Positions 23,846 to 32,551 of a stretch of 64,000 nucleotides of DNA are shown here, piece by piece. How positions within the stretch are numbered: position 1 is the first letter of the stretch; the number at the start of each line of letters is the position of its first letter. A program made the translations under genes and the position numbers. Origin of the DNA: JBBWZH01 sp035544115 (lineage in GTDB: Bacteria; Actinomycetota; Actinomycetes; Mycobacteriales; CADCTP01); the NCBI GenBank assembly GCA_963714145.1, contig OY970235.1:9114001-9178000 (forward strand), read 5' to 3'. The notes beneath the pieces are model-generated. The model ran no database searches. It was not told the DNA's origin and was given only the letters and a program-made list of their open reading frames with translations.

Positions 23846-26254
23846 TCAGCGCAGGACGGGGTCGCTGTCGCGGTGTGGGTCGGGCGCGGTGGACGGGCGC
23901 GGGGTGGGCACCTCGGCGCTGGCGACGCCCTGCCGGATCAGCCACTCGGTCAGCGCGCTGGGCGGCAGCGGTGGGCAGATCAACGCGCCCTGGGCCAGGT
24001 CGCAGCCGGTCTCGTAGAGGAACTCGGCGGCGATCGCGGCCTGCACGCCCTCCGCGGTCACCCGCAGACCGAGCGAGTGCGCCAGGTCGATCGCGGACCG
24101 GACGATCGCCGCATCCCGCTGGCTCTTGGTGATCTCGGCGACCAGGCTGCGGTCGAGCTTGAGCTCGTCCACCGGCAGCGTGCGCAGCAGCGCCAGCGAC
24201 GAGTGGCCCCGGCCGTAGTCGTCGATCGCGGTGCTGACGCCGAGGGTGCGCAGCCGGTCCACGGCGCGGCGGGCCCGGCGCGGGTCGGCCAGCAGCACAT
24301 CCTCGGTGATCTCGAAGGTGAGCACGGTCGGGTGCACGCCGCGCTCGTTCAGCAGCCGGGCCACGTCGTACGGCAGCCGGGCGTCCAGCAGCGTGGAGAC
24401 GCCCAGGTTGACCGCGATCCGCACGCCCAGGCCGCGGTCCCGCCAGGCCCGGGACTGACCCAGCGCCTGGTCCAGCACGCTGACCGTGAGCCGGCGCATC
24501 AGCCCGGACTGCTCGGCCAGCGGCAGGAACGCGTCCGGGGTGAGCAGCCCGCGGGTCGGGTGCTGCCAGCGCACCAGCGCCTCGACCGCGACCACGGCGC
24601 CGGCCCGCAGCTCCACGATCGGCTGGTAGTGCACGGTCAGCCGGCCGTACTCGATGGCCGCGCGCAGGTCCGCCACCAGGCCGAGGGCCCGGCCGCGCTG
24701 CCCGTCCTCGGCCGGGTCGTACACCTCGACGCCGGTGTGCGCGGTCTTCGCGTGCTGCAGCGCGGCCTCGGCGCTGCGGACCAGCCCGAGCGGGTCGGTG
24801 GCGTGCTCCGGCATCGCCGCGATGCCGACGCTGGCCTCCACCACCAGCGCGACCTCGCCGACCAGGAACGGCCGGTCCATCACGCCGAGCAGCCGGCGGC
24901 CCAGGTCGACCACCTGGTCGGCGCCGGCCCGGGCCAGCACCGCGAACGTGTCGCCGGCCATCCGGGCGATCACCTCGTTGCCGCCGATCACCTCGCGCAG
25001 CCGCGGCCCGAGCTGGCGCAGCAGCGCGTCCCCGGTGTCGTGCCCGAGCGAGTCGTTGATCTCCTTGAACCGGTCCAGGCCGAGCAGCACCAGGGCGAGC
25101 TTCTGCTCCGGCCGGCGGGCCGCGGCCACCTCGGCCAGCCGCAGGTCGAACAGCCGGCGGTTGCCCAGGCCGGTCAGGTAGTCGGTGGCGGCCTGGTGCC
25201 GGCTGGCCGCGAGCGCCCGGGTCTCCCGGTAGGCCAACCCGCTGCGCAGCCCGTACAGCAGCAGGCAGCCGCCGGCCAGCAGCACGCCGGGACGGTTGAG
25301 GTGCCGCCAGTTGCCGTAGAGCAGCAGGCCGAGCGCGACCGCGGCGGCCAGCATCGGGGCGAGCATGGCGGCCAGGCCGTGCCGGCGCGGGAGGGTCCGC
25401 GGCCGGTCCGGCAGCCAGGCGGCGGACGCGATCACGGCCACCCCGAGCGGCTGCAGCGGGACCGCGCCGGTACCCCGGTGCAGCGCGGTCAACGCCAGCT
25501 GGGCCAGGTCGGTGCCGGCCAGCAGCAGCCCGCCGGTGGCCAGCGTCAGCCAGCCCGCGGCGGCCCGCCGCCAGGCCGCCGCGAGCGCGCCGGCGAGCAG
25601 CCCGATCAGCGCCACGTCGGCGATCGGTCGGGCCAGGTCGGCGATCCGGGCGGCACCGCCGGGCGCGGCCGGGTCCAGCGCCGCGGACAGCGCCAGCGTG
25701 CCGGCCAGCGCCGCCGCGCCGAGGCCCGCGACCAGCCCGTCCAGCCAGACCAGGCCGGGCCGGCCGGGCGCCGCGCCGCGCAGCAGTGCCAGCGTGCCGA
25801 GCGCCAGCAGCGGGCCGACCGCGAGCAGGGCCAGGTCGGTCGGCCCGGGATAGTCGGGCAGGTCGACGTCGATCAGCCGGCGGGCCACGTCGCCGACCGA
25901 CCAGGCGGCCACCCCGAGGGTGCCGATCAGCCAGGCCACCCACCCGCGCCGGACCAGCGCCACCCGCAGCAGCATCAGCAGCACCGCGCCGCCGAGCACC
26001 CCGGCGCGCAGGCCGTTGTCCAGGGCCGGGTCGCCGCCCGGGGTGTACGCGGCCGCGCCGTACCCGACCGCGGCCGGCACCAGGATGATCTGCAACGCAC
26101 GCAATGGAGCCAGCCGGCCGGTGCGGGCGATCCGGTCGCCGCCCGGCCGGCGTGGCGGGGGAAGCGGGGCGCTCACCGCACCCGGCAGCGCGCCAGACAG
26201 AACATCACGTCGCCGTCCCCCAGTGCTTGAGAAGCGTGGCCGAAGGGACGGCAC
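23846..26254 (-). CDS. Membrane GGDEF-EAL cyclic-di-GMP protein, degenerate GGDEF
   Basis: The protein has up to 802 aa. Residues about 50-330 hold eight to nine membrane helices, 360-520 a GGDEF domain and 535-785 an EAL domain. The GGDEF signature reads MAGDTF instead of GGDEF, so cyclase activity is doubtful and the domain may only bind GTP or pair. The EAL domain looks intact: VEALVRW, VNLGVS, FEITE, IDDYGRG, LKLDRS and AEGVQ, which argues for c-di-GMP hydrolysis. GTG 26254 is shown; GTG 26176 (MSAPLPPPRRP) is an equally plausible start. Confidence 0.87.
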   Translation of the reverse strand: MPSLRPRFSSTGGRRRDVLSGALPGAVSAPLPPPRRPGGDRIARTGRLAPLRALQIILVPAAVGYGAAAYTPGGDPALDNGLRAGVLGGAVLLMLLRVALVRRGWVAWLIGTLGVAAWSVGDVARRLIDVDLPDYPGPTDLALLAVGPLLALGTLALLRGAAPGRPGLVWLDGLVAGLGAAALAGTLALSAALDPAAPGGAARIADLARPIADVALIGLLAGALAAAWRRAAAGWLTLATGGLLLAGTDLAQLALTALHRGTGAVPLQPLGVAVIASAAWLPDRPRTLPRRHGLAAMLAPMLAAAVALGLLLYGNWRHLNRPGVLLAGGCLLLYGLRSGLAYRETRALAASRHQAATDYLTGLGNRRLFDLRLAEVAAARRPEQKLALVLLGLDRFKEINDSLGHDTGDALLRQLGPRLREVIGGNEVIARMAGDTFAVLARAGADQVVDLGRRLLGVMDRPFLVGEVALVVEASVGIAAMPEHATDPLGLVRSAEAALQHAKTAHTGVEVYDPAEDGQRGRALGLVADLRAAIEYGRLTVHYQPIVELRAGAVVAVEALVRWQHPTRGLLTPDAFLPLAEQSGLMRRLTVSVLDQALGQSRAWRDRGLGVRIAVNLGVSTLLDARLPYDVARLLNERGVHPTVLTFEITEDVLLADPRRARRAVDRLRTLGVSTAIDDYGRGHSSLALLRTLPVDELKLDRSLVAEITKSQRDAAIVRSAIDLAHSLGLRVTAEGVQAAIAAEFLYETGCDLAQGALICPPLPPSALTEWLIRQGVASAEVPTPRPSTAPDPHRDSDPVLR

Positions 26255-26332
26255 CAGTGCTGACGCCGTCGGCGATCAGCGTAGCGGAGTGCAAGCAAAG
26301 AGTGAGGATCTTGCCGGCCGATATCGCCGCAG

Positions 26333-27919
26333 TCAGTGCCGCCGGCGGACACCGAGCAGGATGTCGTCCCAGGACGGAACGTGGGCCCGGCGAGCCGGCT
26401 CGTCCTCGTCGTCCGGGTCGATGTCACCCGGTTCGGCGAGCCCCGGCAGCGGCAACTCCGCCACTTCGGCCACCGGCCGCTCCGCCGGCTCGGCCGCTGG
26501 CCCGCCTGCTGGTCCGGCGCCCGATCCGGCGCCCGATCCGGCTCTTGGCCCGGCGGCCAGGTCGGCTACTGGCCCGGAGCCGGGCGCTGCGGCCTGACCG
26601 CCGGTCCGGTCCGGCCGTTGGCCGGGCTTGCTCTGCTGGCCGGGATGGCTCTGCTGACCGGATTGACCGGATTGACCGGGCTGACCGGCACGGCCGGGGT
26701 GGCCGGCCTGGCTGGGGTGGCCGGCCTGGCTGGGGTGGCCGGCCTGGCTGGGGTGGCCGGCCTGGCCCAGTTGGCCGCCGGAACGGGTGGGTGTGGCCTG
26801 CGCCCGTTGGCCGTTGGCCTGGGCTCGCTGGCGGCCGGCGCGCCGGATCTGCGCGGCGGCCTCGCCGTCCAGTTGGGCAGCCCCGGTGTCGGGCCGGGCG
26901 TGCTGGTCGCCGGCCCGGGCTGCCGGCTCGCCCGGATGGGCGCCCTGGTCGCCAATCCCGGTCCCCTGGTCACCGACCCCGGTCCTCCGGTCACCGATCG
27001 CGGTCGTCCGGTCACCGACCCCGGTGCCCTGGTCGCCAGGCTCGGCCCGCCGGTCGCCCGGCTCGGCTCGCTGATCGCCGGCCTCGGCCCGCCGGTCGCC
27101 CGGCTCGGCCCGCTGGTCGCCGGACTCAGCCCGCCGGTCGCCGGGGCGGGCGCTGCGGTCCTGCGGCTGTGCTCGTTGGGCGTCGGCCCGGGTGCCCCGG
27201 TCACCGGGCGGTACCTCCCGGTCGCCGGCCCGCGCCAGCACCGGGCGGGCCGGGATCGCCGGGCGGGCCGGGCGCTGGGTGGTCGGCCCGGGTTCCGGGG
27301 CCAGGTTGGAGGCGGCGGCGGCGAGCGGGGTGACCGGGGTGATCGTGCGCAGGTGGAACTCGGCGGCGATCAATTGCTCGGCGGCCGGGTCCTCGGCGTG
27401 CAGCACGCGGCGGACCAGGTCGAACGTCCAGCAGGCGGCGTAGTCGCGGACCCCGTGCCAGCGCAGGCAGACCGTCCAGGCGCCGTCCTCGCGGCGCCAG
27501 GCGTCCCAGGACAGCGTCGCCGCGTCGGTACCCCGGCCGACCAGCCGCTCGTCCACCAGCTCGGCGAGCGTCTCGGCCGGCGTGCTGCCGCCGCGCCGGA
27601 CCCGGGTGGCCCGCGCCTGCGCGACCACCCGCTGCCGCTCCTGCAGCACCGGGTAGGCGAACCGGAGCACCCGGTCCAGCGCCATCCCGGCGGACGCGGC
27701 GACCTGCTCGGCCGACTCGCCGGCCCGTACCCGGGCCTGGATGTCCCGCGGCCGGAGCGCGCCACCGTCGATCTCCAGCTGGCCGAGCCGGGTCAGATCG
27801 CCGCGGCAGGCCGCGCGCAGCCGCTCGTCGATCGGCAGCCGGAACCGCTCCCCGTCGGCGCCCTCGATGACCAGGTAGGCGCCGTCCTCGCTAGGCCCGA
27901 TTAGCCGCAGCTGCTGCAT
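26333..27919 (-). CDS. sepH: SepH-type cell division protein (DUF3071)
   Basis: SepH binds FtsZ and promotes its assembly at division septa of actinobacteria. The N-terminal 180 residues carry the DUF3071 core with a helix-turn-helix-like segment (AEQVAASAGMALDRVLRFAYPVL), and the C-terminus ends with VPSWDDILLGVRR, the conserved FtsZ-linked motif. In between lies a disordered linker of about 300 residues with tandem repeats of GDRRAEP/GDQRAEP and GHPSQA. The ATG at 27919 has GGGGGTG seven bases upstream. The neighbourhood with serC matches Mycobacterium, where Rv0883c lies beside serC. Confidence 0.92.
   Translation of the reverse strand: MQQLRLIGPSEDGAYLVIEGADGERFRLPIDERLRAACRGDLTRLGQLEIDGGALRPRDIQARVRAGESAEQVAASAGMALDRVLRFAYPVLQERQRVVAQARATRVRRGGSTPAETLAELVDERLVGRGTDAATLSWDAWRREDGAWTVCLRWHGVRDYAACWTFDLVRRVLHAEDPAAEQLIAAEFHLRTITPVTPLAAAASNLAPEPGPTTQRPARPAIPARPVLARAGDREVPPGDRGTRADAQRAQPQDRSARPGDRRAESGDQRAEPGDRRAEAGDQRAEPGDRRAEPGDQGTGVGDRTTAIGDRRTGVGDQGTGIGDQGAHPGEPAARAGDQHARPDTGAAQLDGEAAAQIRRAGRQRAQANGQRAQATPTRSGGQLGQAGHPSQAGHPSQAGHPSQAGHPGRAGQPGQSGQSGQQSHPGQQSKPGQRPDRTGGQAAAPGSGPVADLAAGPRAGSGAGSGAGPAGGPAAEPAERPVAEVAELPLPGLAEPGDIDPDDEDEPARRAHVPSWDDILLGVRRRH
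26701..26766. repeat. 18-bp tandem repeat in sepH linker
   Basis: Three perfect copies of GGCCGGCCTGGCTGGGGT at 26701-26754 are followed by a partial copy. On the coding strand they encode the hexapeptide repeat GHPSQA. Confidence 0.85.
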
Positions 27920-28046
27920 GCGCACCCCCTGCCGATCACCGTCGCCGCACTTGGCCCTGCCCGTTGACCACCCGACCATACGGGCTGACCTGCGCGAACC
28001 CGTGCCCCGACACGCGCAGTAACCGGACCGGGGGAGCGTCATCGGC

Positions 28047-28565
28047 TCAGATCACCAACTGCCCGGGGCGGGGAGGCCCGTCCAGCCTAGTCAGCCACGG
28101 GATCATGAGGTTGCCCCGGTCCTGGCCGACGACGACCGACTGCCCGGCGGCTCCGGACCGTAGGTCGATCACCCGCAGCACGTTGCGGGGAGCCTCGAAG
28201 TCCAGCCGCAGGTAGTGGGTGTCGTCGTACCAGGCCAGCACGATCCGGTCGGCGTTCGCCCCGGGCAGGGCGTGGCCGATCAGCTGACCGGTGCGCAGAT
28301 CCAGCGCGCGCCCGTCGCCGCCGAGCAGGTAGCGGCCGTCCGGCGAGCAGAAGTCGGTTGGTGTTCGGCTGGCCAGCCCCCACCCGCGCGGTAGGGAGTA
28401 GGACACCCGCACCTGGCCGGTCCGGTCGACGATCTGGAAGTGCAGGCTGTTGTAGGTCGCCCGGCCGAGCAGGACGAACTCGTCAGCCCGGCAGCCGGCG
28501 CCCGGAAAGACATACCCCTCCTGCGGGATCGCCTCACCCCTGTAGATGTGAGGCGGGAGGGCTGG
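28047..28565 (-). pseudogene. Start-less C-terminal fragment after serC
   Basis: The open frame starts immediately after the serC TAG and runs about 170 codons without an ATG, GTG or TTG until GTG 28412 (121-aa remainder). Residues before that GTG look genuinely coding (YRGEAIPQEGYVFPG, DEFVLLGRATYNSLHF). The sequence has a WD40/propeller flavour: CSPDGRYLLGG, ALDLRTGQL, VIDLRSG. It is probably the C-terminal part of a larger protein that lost its start, or a gene with an unrecognised start. No frameshift that restores an N-terminus was seen. Confidence 0.5.
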
Positions 28566-29696
28566 CTATGACAGGCGCTCGACCACGTGGTCGATGCAGG
28601 CGGTGAGCGCCTCCACGTCGGCCGGCTCGACCGCCGGGAACATGCCGATCCGCAGCTGGTTGCGGCCCAGCTTCCGGTACGGCTCGGTGTCCACGATGCC
28701 GTTCGCGCGCAGCACCTTGGCCAGCGCGGCGGCGTCCACCTCGGCGGCGAAGTCGATCGTGCCCACCACCAGCGAGCGCTGCGCCGGGTCGGCCACGAAC
28801 GGCTGCGCGTATTCGGACTTCTCCGCCCAGGTGTAGAGCCGGCTGGACGAGTCGGTGGTGCGGCTGACCGCCCAGGCCAGCCCACCGTTGCCGGTCATCC
28901 AGTCGATCTGGTCGGCCAGCAGCCAGAGGGTGGCCAGCGCCGGGGTGTTGTAGGTCTGGTCCTTGCTGGAGTTGTCCAGCGCGAGCGTGAGGTCCAGGGA
29001 CGGCGGGAGCCACCGGCCGGAGCCGGCTATCTCGGCCGCCCGCTGCTGCGCGGCCGGCGAGAACAGGCCCAGCCACAGCCCGCCGTCCGAGCCGAACGAC
29101 TTCTGCGGGGCGAAGTAGTAGACGTCCGCCTGGCTGACGTCCACCGGCAGGCCACCGGCGCCGGACGTCGCGTCGATCAGCATCAGCGCGCCGTCATCGG
29201 CGCCATCGACCCGGCGGACCTCGGTCATCACGCCGGTGGAGGTCTCGTTGTGCGGCCAGGCGTACGCGTCGATGCCGGCTTCGGCGCTGGGCTCGGGCGC
29301 GCCGCCCGGGGCGACCGCGCGCACCGACGGGGCGGCCAGGAACGGGGCGCCCCTGGTCACCTCGGCGAACTTGCTGGAGAACTCGCCGAACACCAGGTGC
29401 TGCGACCGCTCCCGGACCAACCCGAACGCGGCCGCGTCCCAGAACCCGGTGGAGCCGCCGTTGCCGAGCACCACCGCGTACCCGTCCGGCAGGCTGAACA
29501 GCTCACCCAGCCCGTCCCGGACCCGGCGGACCAGGCCGCGCACCGGCGCCTGCCGGTGCGAGGTGCCCAGCAGCGCCGCGCCCGGGCCGGCCAGCGAGGC
29601 CAGCGCGGCCGGCCGCACCTTGGACGGCCCGCAGCCGAACCGCCCGTCGGCGGGCTTGAGGTCATCGGGCAGGGCGATCCGCGGCAGCTCGGTCAC
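28566..29696 (-). CDS. serC: Phosphoserine aminotransferase
   Basis: SerC transfers the amino group of glutamate to 3-phosphohydroxypyruvate in serine synthesis and also acts in pyridoxal phosphate synthesis. The 376-aa length is standard. The PLP lysine is K199 in YYFAPQKSFGSDGG; the N-terminal RFGCGPSKVRPAAL and the DATSGAGGLPVD segment are typical of the actinobacterial branch. GTG 29696 gives MTELPRIALPDDLKP. It lies upstream of the fragment and sepH on the same strand, so the three may be co-transcribed. pdxH in the same region also belongs to B6 metabolism. Confidence 0.95.
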   Translation of the reverse strand: MTELPRIALPDDLKPADGRFGCGPSKVRPAALASLAGPGAALLGTSHRQAPVRGLVRRVRDGLGELFSLPDGYAVVLGNGGSTGFWDAAAFGLVRERSQHLVFGEFSSKFAEVTRGAPFLAAPSVRAVAPGGAPEPSAEAGIDAYAWPHNETSTGVMTEVRRVDGADDGALMLIDATSGAGGLPVDVSQADVYYFAPQKSFGSDGGLWLGLFSPAAQQRAAEIAGSGRWLPPSLDLTLALDNSSKDQTYNTPALATLWLLADQIDWMTGNGGLAWAVSRTTDSSSRLYTWAEKSEYAQPFVADPAQRSLVVGTIDFAAEVDAAALAKVLRANGIVDTEPYRKLGRNQLRIGMFPAVEPADVEALTACIDHVVERLS

Positions 29697-29792
29697 CCCC
29701 CCAGTTTCCCACCCGCCCCCGCGACGATCCCCCGCCCCCCGCCCGGCCCCGCCACCGCAGGTAGCCGCCTCACCACCGCTGGGGCGATCCCG

Positions 29793-30438
29793 TCAGGCTG
29801 GCCGGTGGGCGGTGAGCGCGTCGTCGAGTGCGCGCCGGTGCCGCTGATTGGTCGCGAGGTCGTGGAGCAGGTCGGGGTCGGCGCGGGAGATCAGGGCGGT
29901 GATGGCCGCTGCTGCGGCGTCGGGGACGCCGCCGAGGTCCGGGCGGGTGATGAGGTCGAGCAGGGTCTGTTCGACGGTGGTGATCGAGCCCTGGCCGAGT
30001 TCGGTGTGGTGGCGTTGGATGTCGAGCCGGGCGACGTCGCGGCGGACGAAGTGGACGGTCGCGCGCCGGTCGGTCAGACTGCAGGGTGCGGCGGTGGCGC
30101 TCGGCGGTGGCGATGGCGACGTTGAGGGCGCGCGGAATCGCGCCGTGGACGCGGGCGGCGCTGATGCCCATGAGGGCGCTGTCGGCGATATGGCCACCGG
30201 TCCCGGCGATGGCCAGGGCCACCGCTTCCAGTGGTGGCCGCCAGTCGCGGCCGACGCGGTCGTCGGGCACGACGGCGAACAGGCCAGGTGCGAGTCGATG
30301 CAGCGCCCCCGCCCGCTCCAGTCGCGCGAACTCGGCGCGCGGGTTGCGGTAGACGTCCGCGGCGTCGACCGGGCGCAGGACACGGCCCCGACGTACGAGC
30401 TCAGGCGGAACTCTTGCTGCGACACGCACGGCCGTCAC
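29793..30438 (-). pseudogene. AbiEi-like type IV antitoxin domain gene, one frame break
   Basis: The reading frame is broken by one extra base near 30081, where CCCTGCAGTCTGACC should read without the C; both halves are well preserved. Together they encode about 214 aa: a winged-helix start (ELVRRGRVLRPVDAADVYR), an AbiEi-type middle (GHIADSALMGISAARVHG) and a nuclease-fold-like C-terminus (HHTELGQGSITTVEQTLLDLI). GTG 30438 is chosen because GGAGG stands seven bases before it. No AbiEii toxin gene is adjacent, so it would act as an orphan regulator. It is a recent pseudogene or carries a sequencing error. Confidence 0.7.
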
Positions 30439-30568
30439 TGTCACCTCCGTAGCCTTGAACCCTACGTTTGTGCCAGTCACGACGCAAGGCGCGGCAGGGT
30501 CAAGCGGACAGCTGCCCGGGCCAGATTGCCGTCGAACGACCAGACCGAGCGCACCACCACGCGAACCG

Positions 30569-31684
30569 TCAGGCTCGGACGGGCACCTTCATGTCGGCGA
30601 AGCCCTCGACGGCCTCCGGCTTGCGCGGGCCCTCGCCGACGTACCGGGCGGACGGGCGGATCAGCCGGTTGGCCCGGACCTGCTCCAGGATGTGCGCGCT
30701 CCAGCCGGCGGTCCGGGCGCAGGTGAACATCGACGTGAACATGTGCGGCGGTACCTCGGCGAAGTCCAGCACCACGGCCGACCAGAACTCCACGTTCGTC
30801 CGAAGTGGACGGTCCGGGTAGCGGCTGGTGAGCTCGTCCAGCGCGGCCTTCTCCAGCGCCTCGGCCACCTCGACCCGGGGTGAGCCGAGCTCCTTCGCGG
30901 TGCGCCGGAGCACCCGGGCGCGCGGGTCCTCCGCGCGGTAGACCCGGTGGCCGAAGCCCATCAGCCGCTCGCCGCGGTCCAGCAGGGCCTTCACGTAGCC
31001 GACCGGGTCGCCGCTGGTCTCCACGTCGTCCAACATCTTCAGCACCCGGGACGGGGCCCCACCGTGCAGCGGGCCGGACAGCGCGCCGATCGCGGACGAG
31101 ACGCACGCCGCGACGTCCGCCCCGGTGGAGGCCACGATCCGGGCGGTGAAGGTGGACGCGTTCATGCCGTGCTCGGCGGCGGAGACGAAGTAGGCGTCGA
31201 CCGCCTGCACATGCTTGGGGTCCGGCTCGCCGCGCCAGCGGATCATGAACCGCTCGACGATGCTGCGCGCCTTGTCGATCTCCCGCTGCGGCACCGCCGG
31301 GTGGGCCAGCCCGCGGGCCGACTGTGCCACGAAGGACATCGCGGTGACCGAGATCCGGGCCAGGTCCTCCCGGGCCTGCGCCTCGTCGATGTCGATCAGC
31401 TGATCCAGGCCCCAGTACGGCGCCATCATCGCGATCGCGCTCTGCACGTCCACCCGGATGTCGCCGGAATGCACCGGGATCGGGAACGGCTCGGCCGGCG
31501 GCAGGCCCGGGTTGAACTTCCCGTCCACGAGCAGGCCCCAGACGTTGCCGAAGGTGATCCGGCCCACCAGGTCTTCGATGTCGACACCGCGGTAGCGCAG
31601 CGCGCCGCCCTCCCGGTCCGGCTCGGCGATGTCGGTCTCGAAGGCGACGACACCCTCGAGTCCTGGCTTGAAGTCCTCCGGCAT
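30569..31684 (-). CDS. Citrate synthase 2
   Basis: This 371-aa enzyme condenses acetyl-CoA with oxaloacetate. Catalytic and oxaloacetate-binding histidines are visible at H172 (SAAEHGMNAS), H207 (GPLHGGAP) and H246 (GFGHRVYR). Where the classical enzyme has NVDFYSG, this one has NVEFWSAV, so the catalytic Asp position carries Glu. The ATG at 31684 gives MPEDFKPGLEGVVAFETDIAE, the usual beginning of the mycobacterial CitA group. It is divergent from pdxH, an arrangement often seen in actinobacteria, with a shared 124-bp promoter region. It probably works alongside a separate main citrate synthase. Confidence 0.92.
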   Translation of the reverse strand: MPEDFKPGLEGVVAFETDIAEPDREGGALRYRGVDIEDLVGRITFGNVWGLLVDGKFNPGLPPAEPFPIPVHSGDIRVDVQSAIAMMAPYWGLDQLIDIDEAQAREDLARISVTAMSFVAQSARGLAHPAVPQREIDKARSIVERFMIRWRGEPDPKHVQAVDAYFVSAAEHGMNASTFTARIVASTGADVAACVSSAIGALSGPLHGGAPSRVLKMLDDVETSGDPVGYVKALLDRGERLMGFGHRVYRAEDPRARVLRRTAKELGSPRVEVAEALEKAALDELTSRYPDRPLRTNVEFWSAVVLDFAEVPPHMFTSMFTCARTAGWSAHILEQVRANRLIRPSARYVGEGPRKPEAVEGFADMKVPVRA

Positions 31685-31808
31685 GGGTGTCTCCCAGCGT
31701 GGTCGGGCGGTGGTGCCGCACCAGGTTCGTCGTGTGTGCCTCCATCTTGCCGACTCACCCGTAACCCGCGCGACACGCCCCCGCCGGCCATGGGTGAAAC
31801 TGGTCACC

Positions 31809-32507
31809 GTGAGCGAAAGCGAGCCCGGCAGTGAGGTAACTTCCGACCCCGTGGTACGGCCTTCAGCAGCGGAAATGCGTCGTGCATACGATCGTGCCGG
31901 GCTGTCTGAGTCGGACCTGGCCGGTACCTGGCTGGCGCAGTTCACCGGATGGTTCGCCGAGGCGGTCGACTCCGGTCTGCTGGTCGAACCGAACGCGATG
32001 GTCCTCGCCACCGCCACCCTGGACGGCCTGCCCAGCGGGCGCACCGTGCTGCTCAAGGGGTACGACGAGGCCGGCCTGGTCTTCTTCACCAACTACGAGT
32101 CGCGCAAGGGCCGCGAACTGGCCGTGAACCCGTTCGCCGCGCTGGTCTTCCCCTGGTACCCGCTGCACCGGCAGGTGATCGTCACCGGTCGGGTGAGCCG
32201 GGTCAGCCGGGCCGAGACCGAGGCGTACTTCGCCAGCCGGCCGTTCGACTCCAAGATCGGCGCCTGGGCCAGCCCGCAGTCACAGGTGCTGCCCAGCCGG
32301 GCGCCGCTGGAGCAGGCGTTCGGCGACCTGGTCGCCGGCTGGCTCGAGGACGGCGCCGAGATCCCGGCGCCGGACCACTGGGGCGGCCTGCGGGTCGCCC
32401 CGGACACCGTCGAGTTCTGGCAGGGCCGCAGCAGCCGGCTGCACGACCGGCTGCGCTACCGCCGCATCCCCGACGCCGACTGGGTGATCGAGCGGTTGGC
32501 CCCCTGA
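31809..32507 (+). CDS. pdxH: Pyridoxine/pyridoxamine 5'-phosphate oxidase
   Basis: PdxH is an FMN enzyme making pyridoxal 5'-phosphate. The 232-aa protein shows the FMN-binding split barrel: GLPSGRTVLLKGYDEAGLVF, TNYESRKGRELAVNP, and the C-terminal WGGLRVAPDTVEFWQGRSS and LHDRLRYRR signature. GTG 31809 (MSESEPGSEV) is chosen; the frame is open further up, through the citrate synthase promoter. The gene ends in CCCTGAGC, where the following MFS frame begins. Its product is the cofactor of SerC encoded nearby. Confidence 0.93.
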   Translation: MSESEPGSEVTSDPVVRPSAAEMRRAYDRAGLSESDLAGTWLAQFTGWFAEAVDSGLLVEPNAMVLATATLDGLPSGRTVLLKGYDEAGLVFFTNYESRKGRELAVNPFAALVFPWYPLHRQVIVTGRVSRVSRAETEAYFASRPFDSKIGAWASPQSQVLPSRAPLEQAFGDLVAGWLEDGAEIPAPDHWGGLRVAPDTVEFWQGRSSRLHDRLRYRRIPDADWVIERLAP

Positions 32508-32551
32508 GCGCCGCCGCCCCACCAGACCCGCCCGAGGCGGGGCCGCCCGAG

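Noticed and set aside
26701..27200. Possible CRISPR-like repeats
   Set aside because: The units are directly adjacent without unique spacers and encode peptide repeats in sepH.
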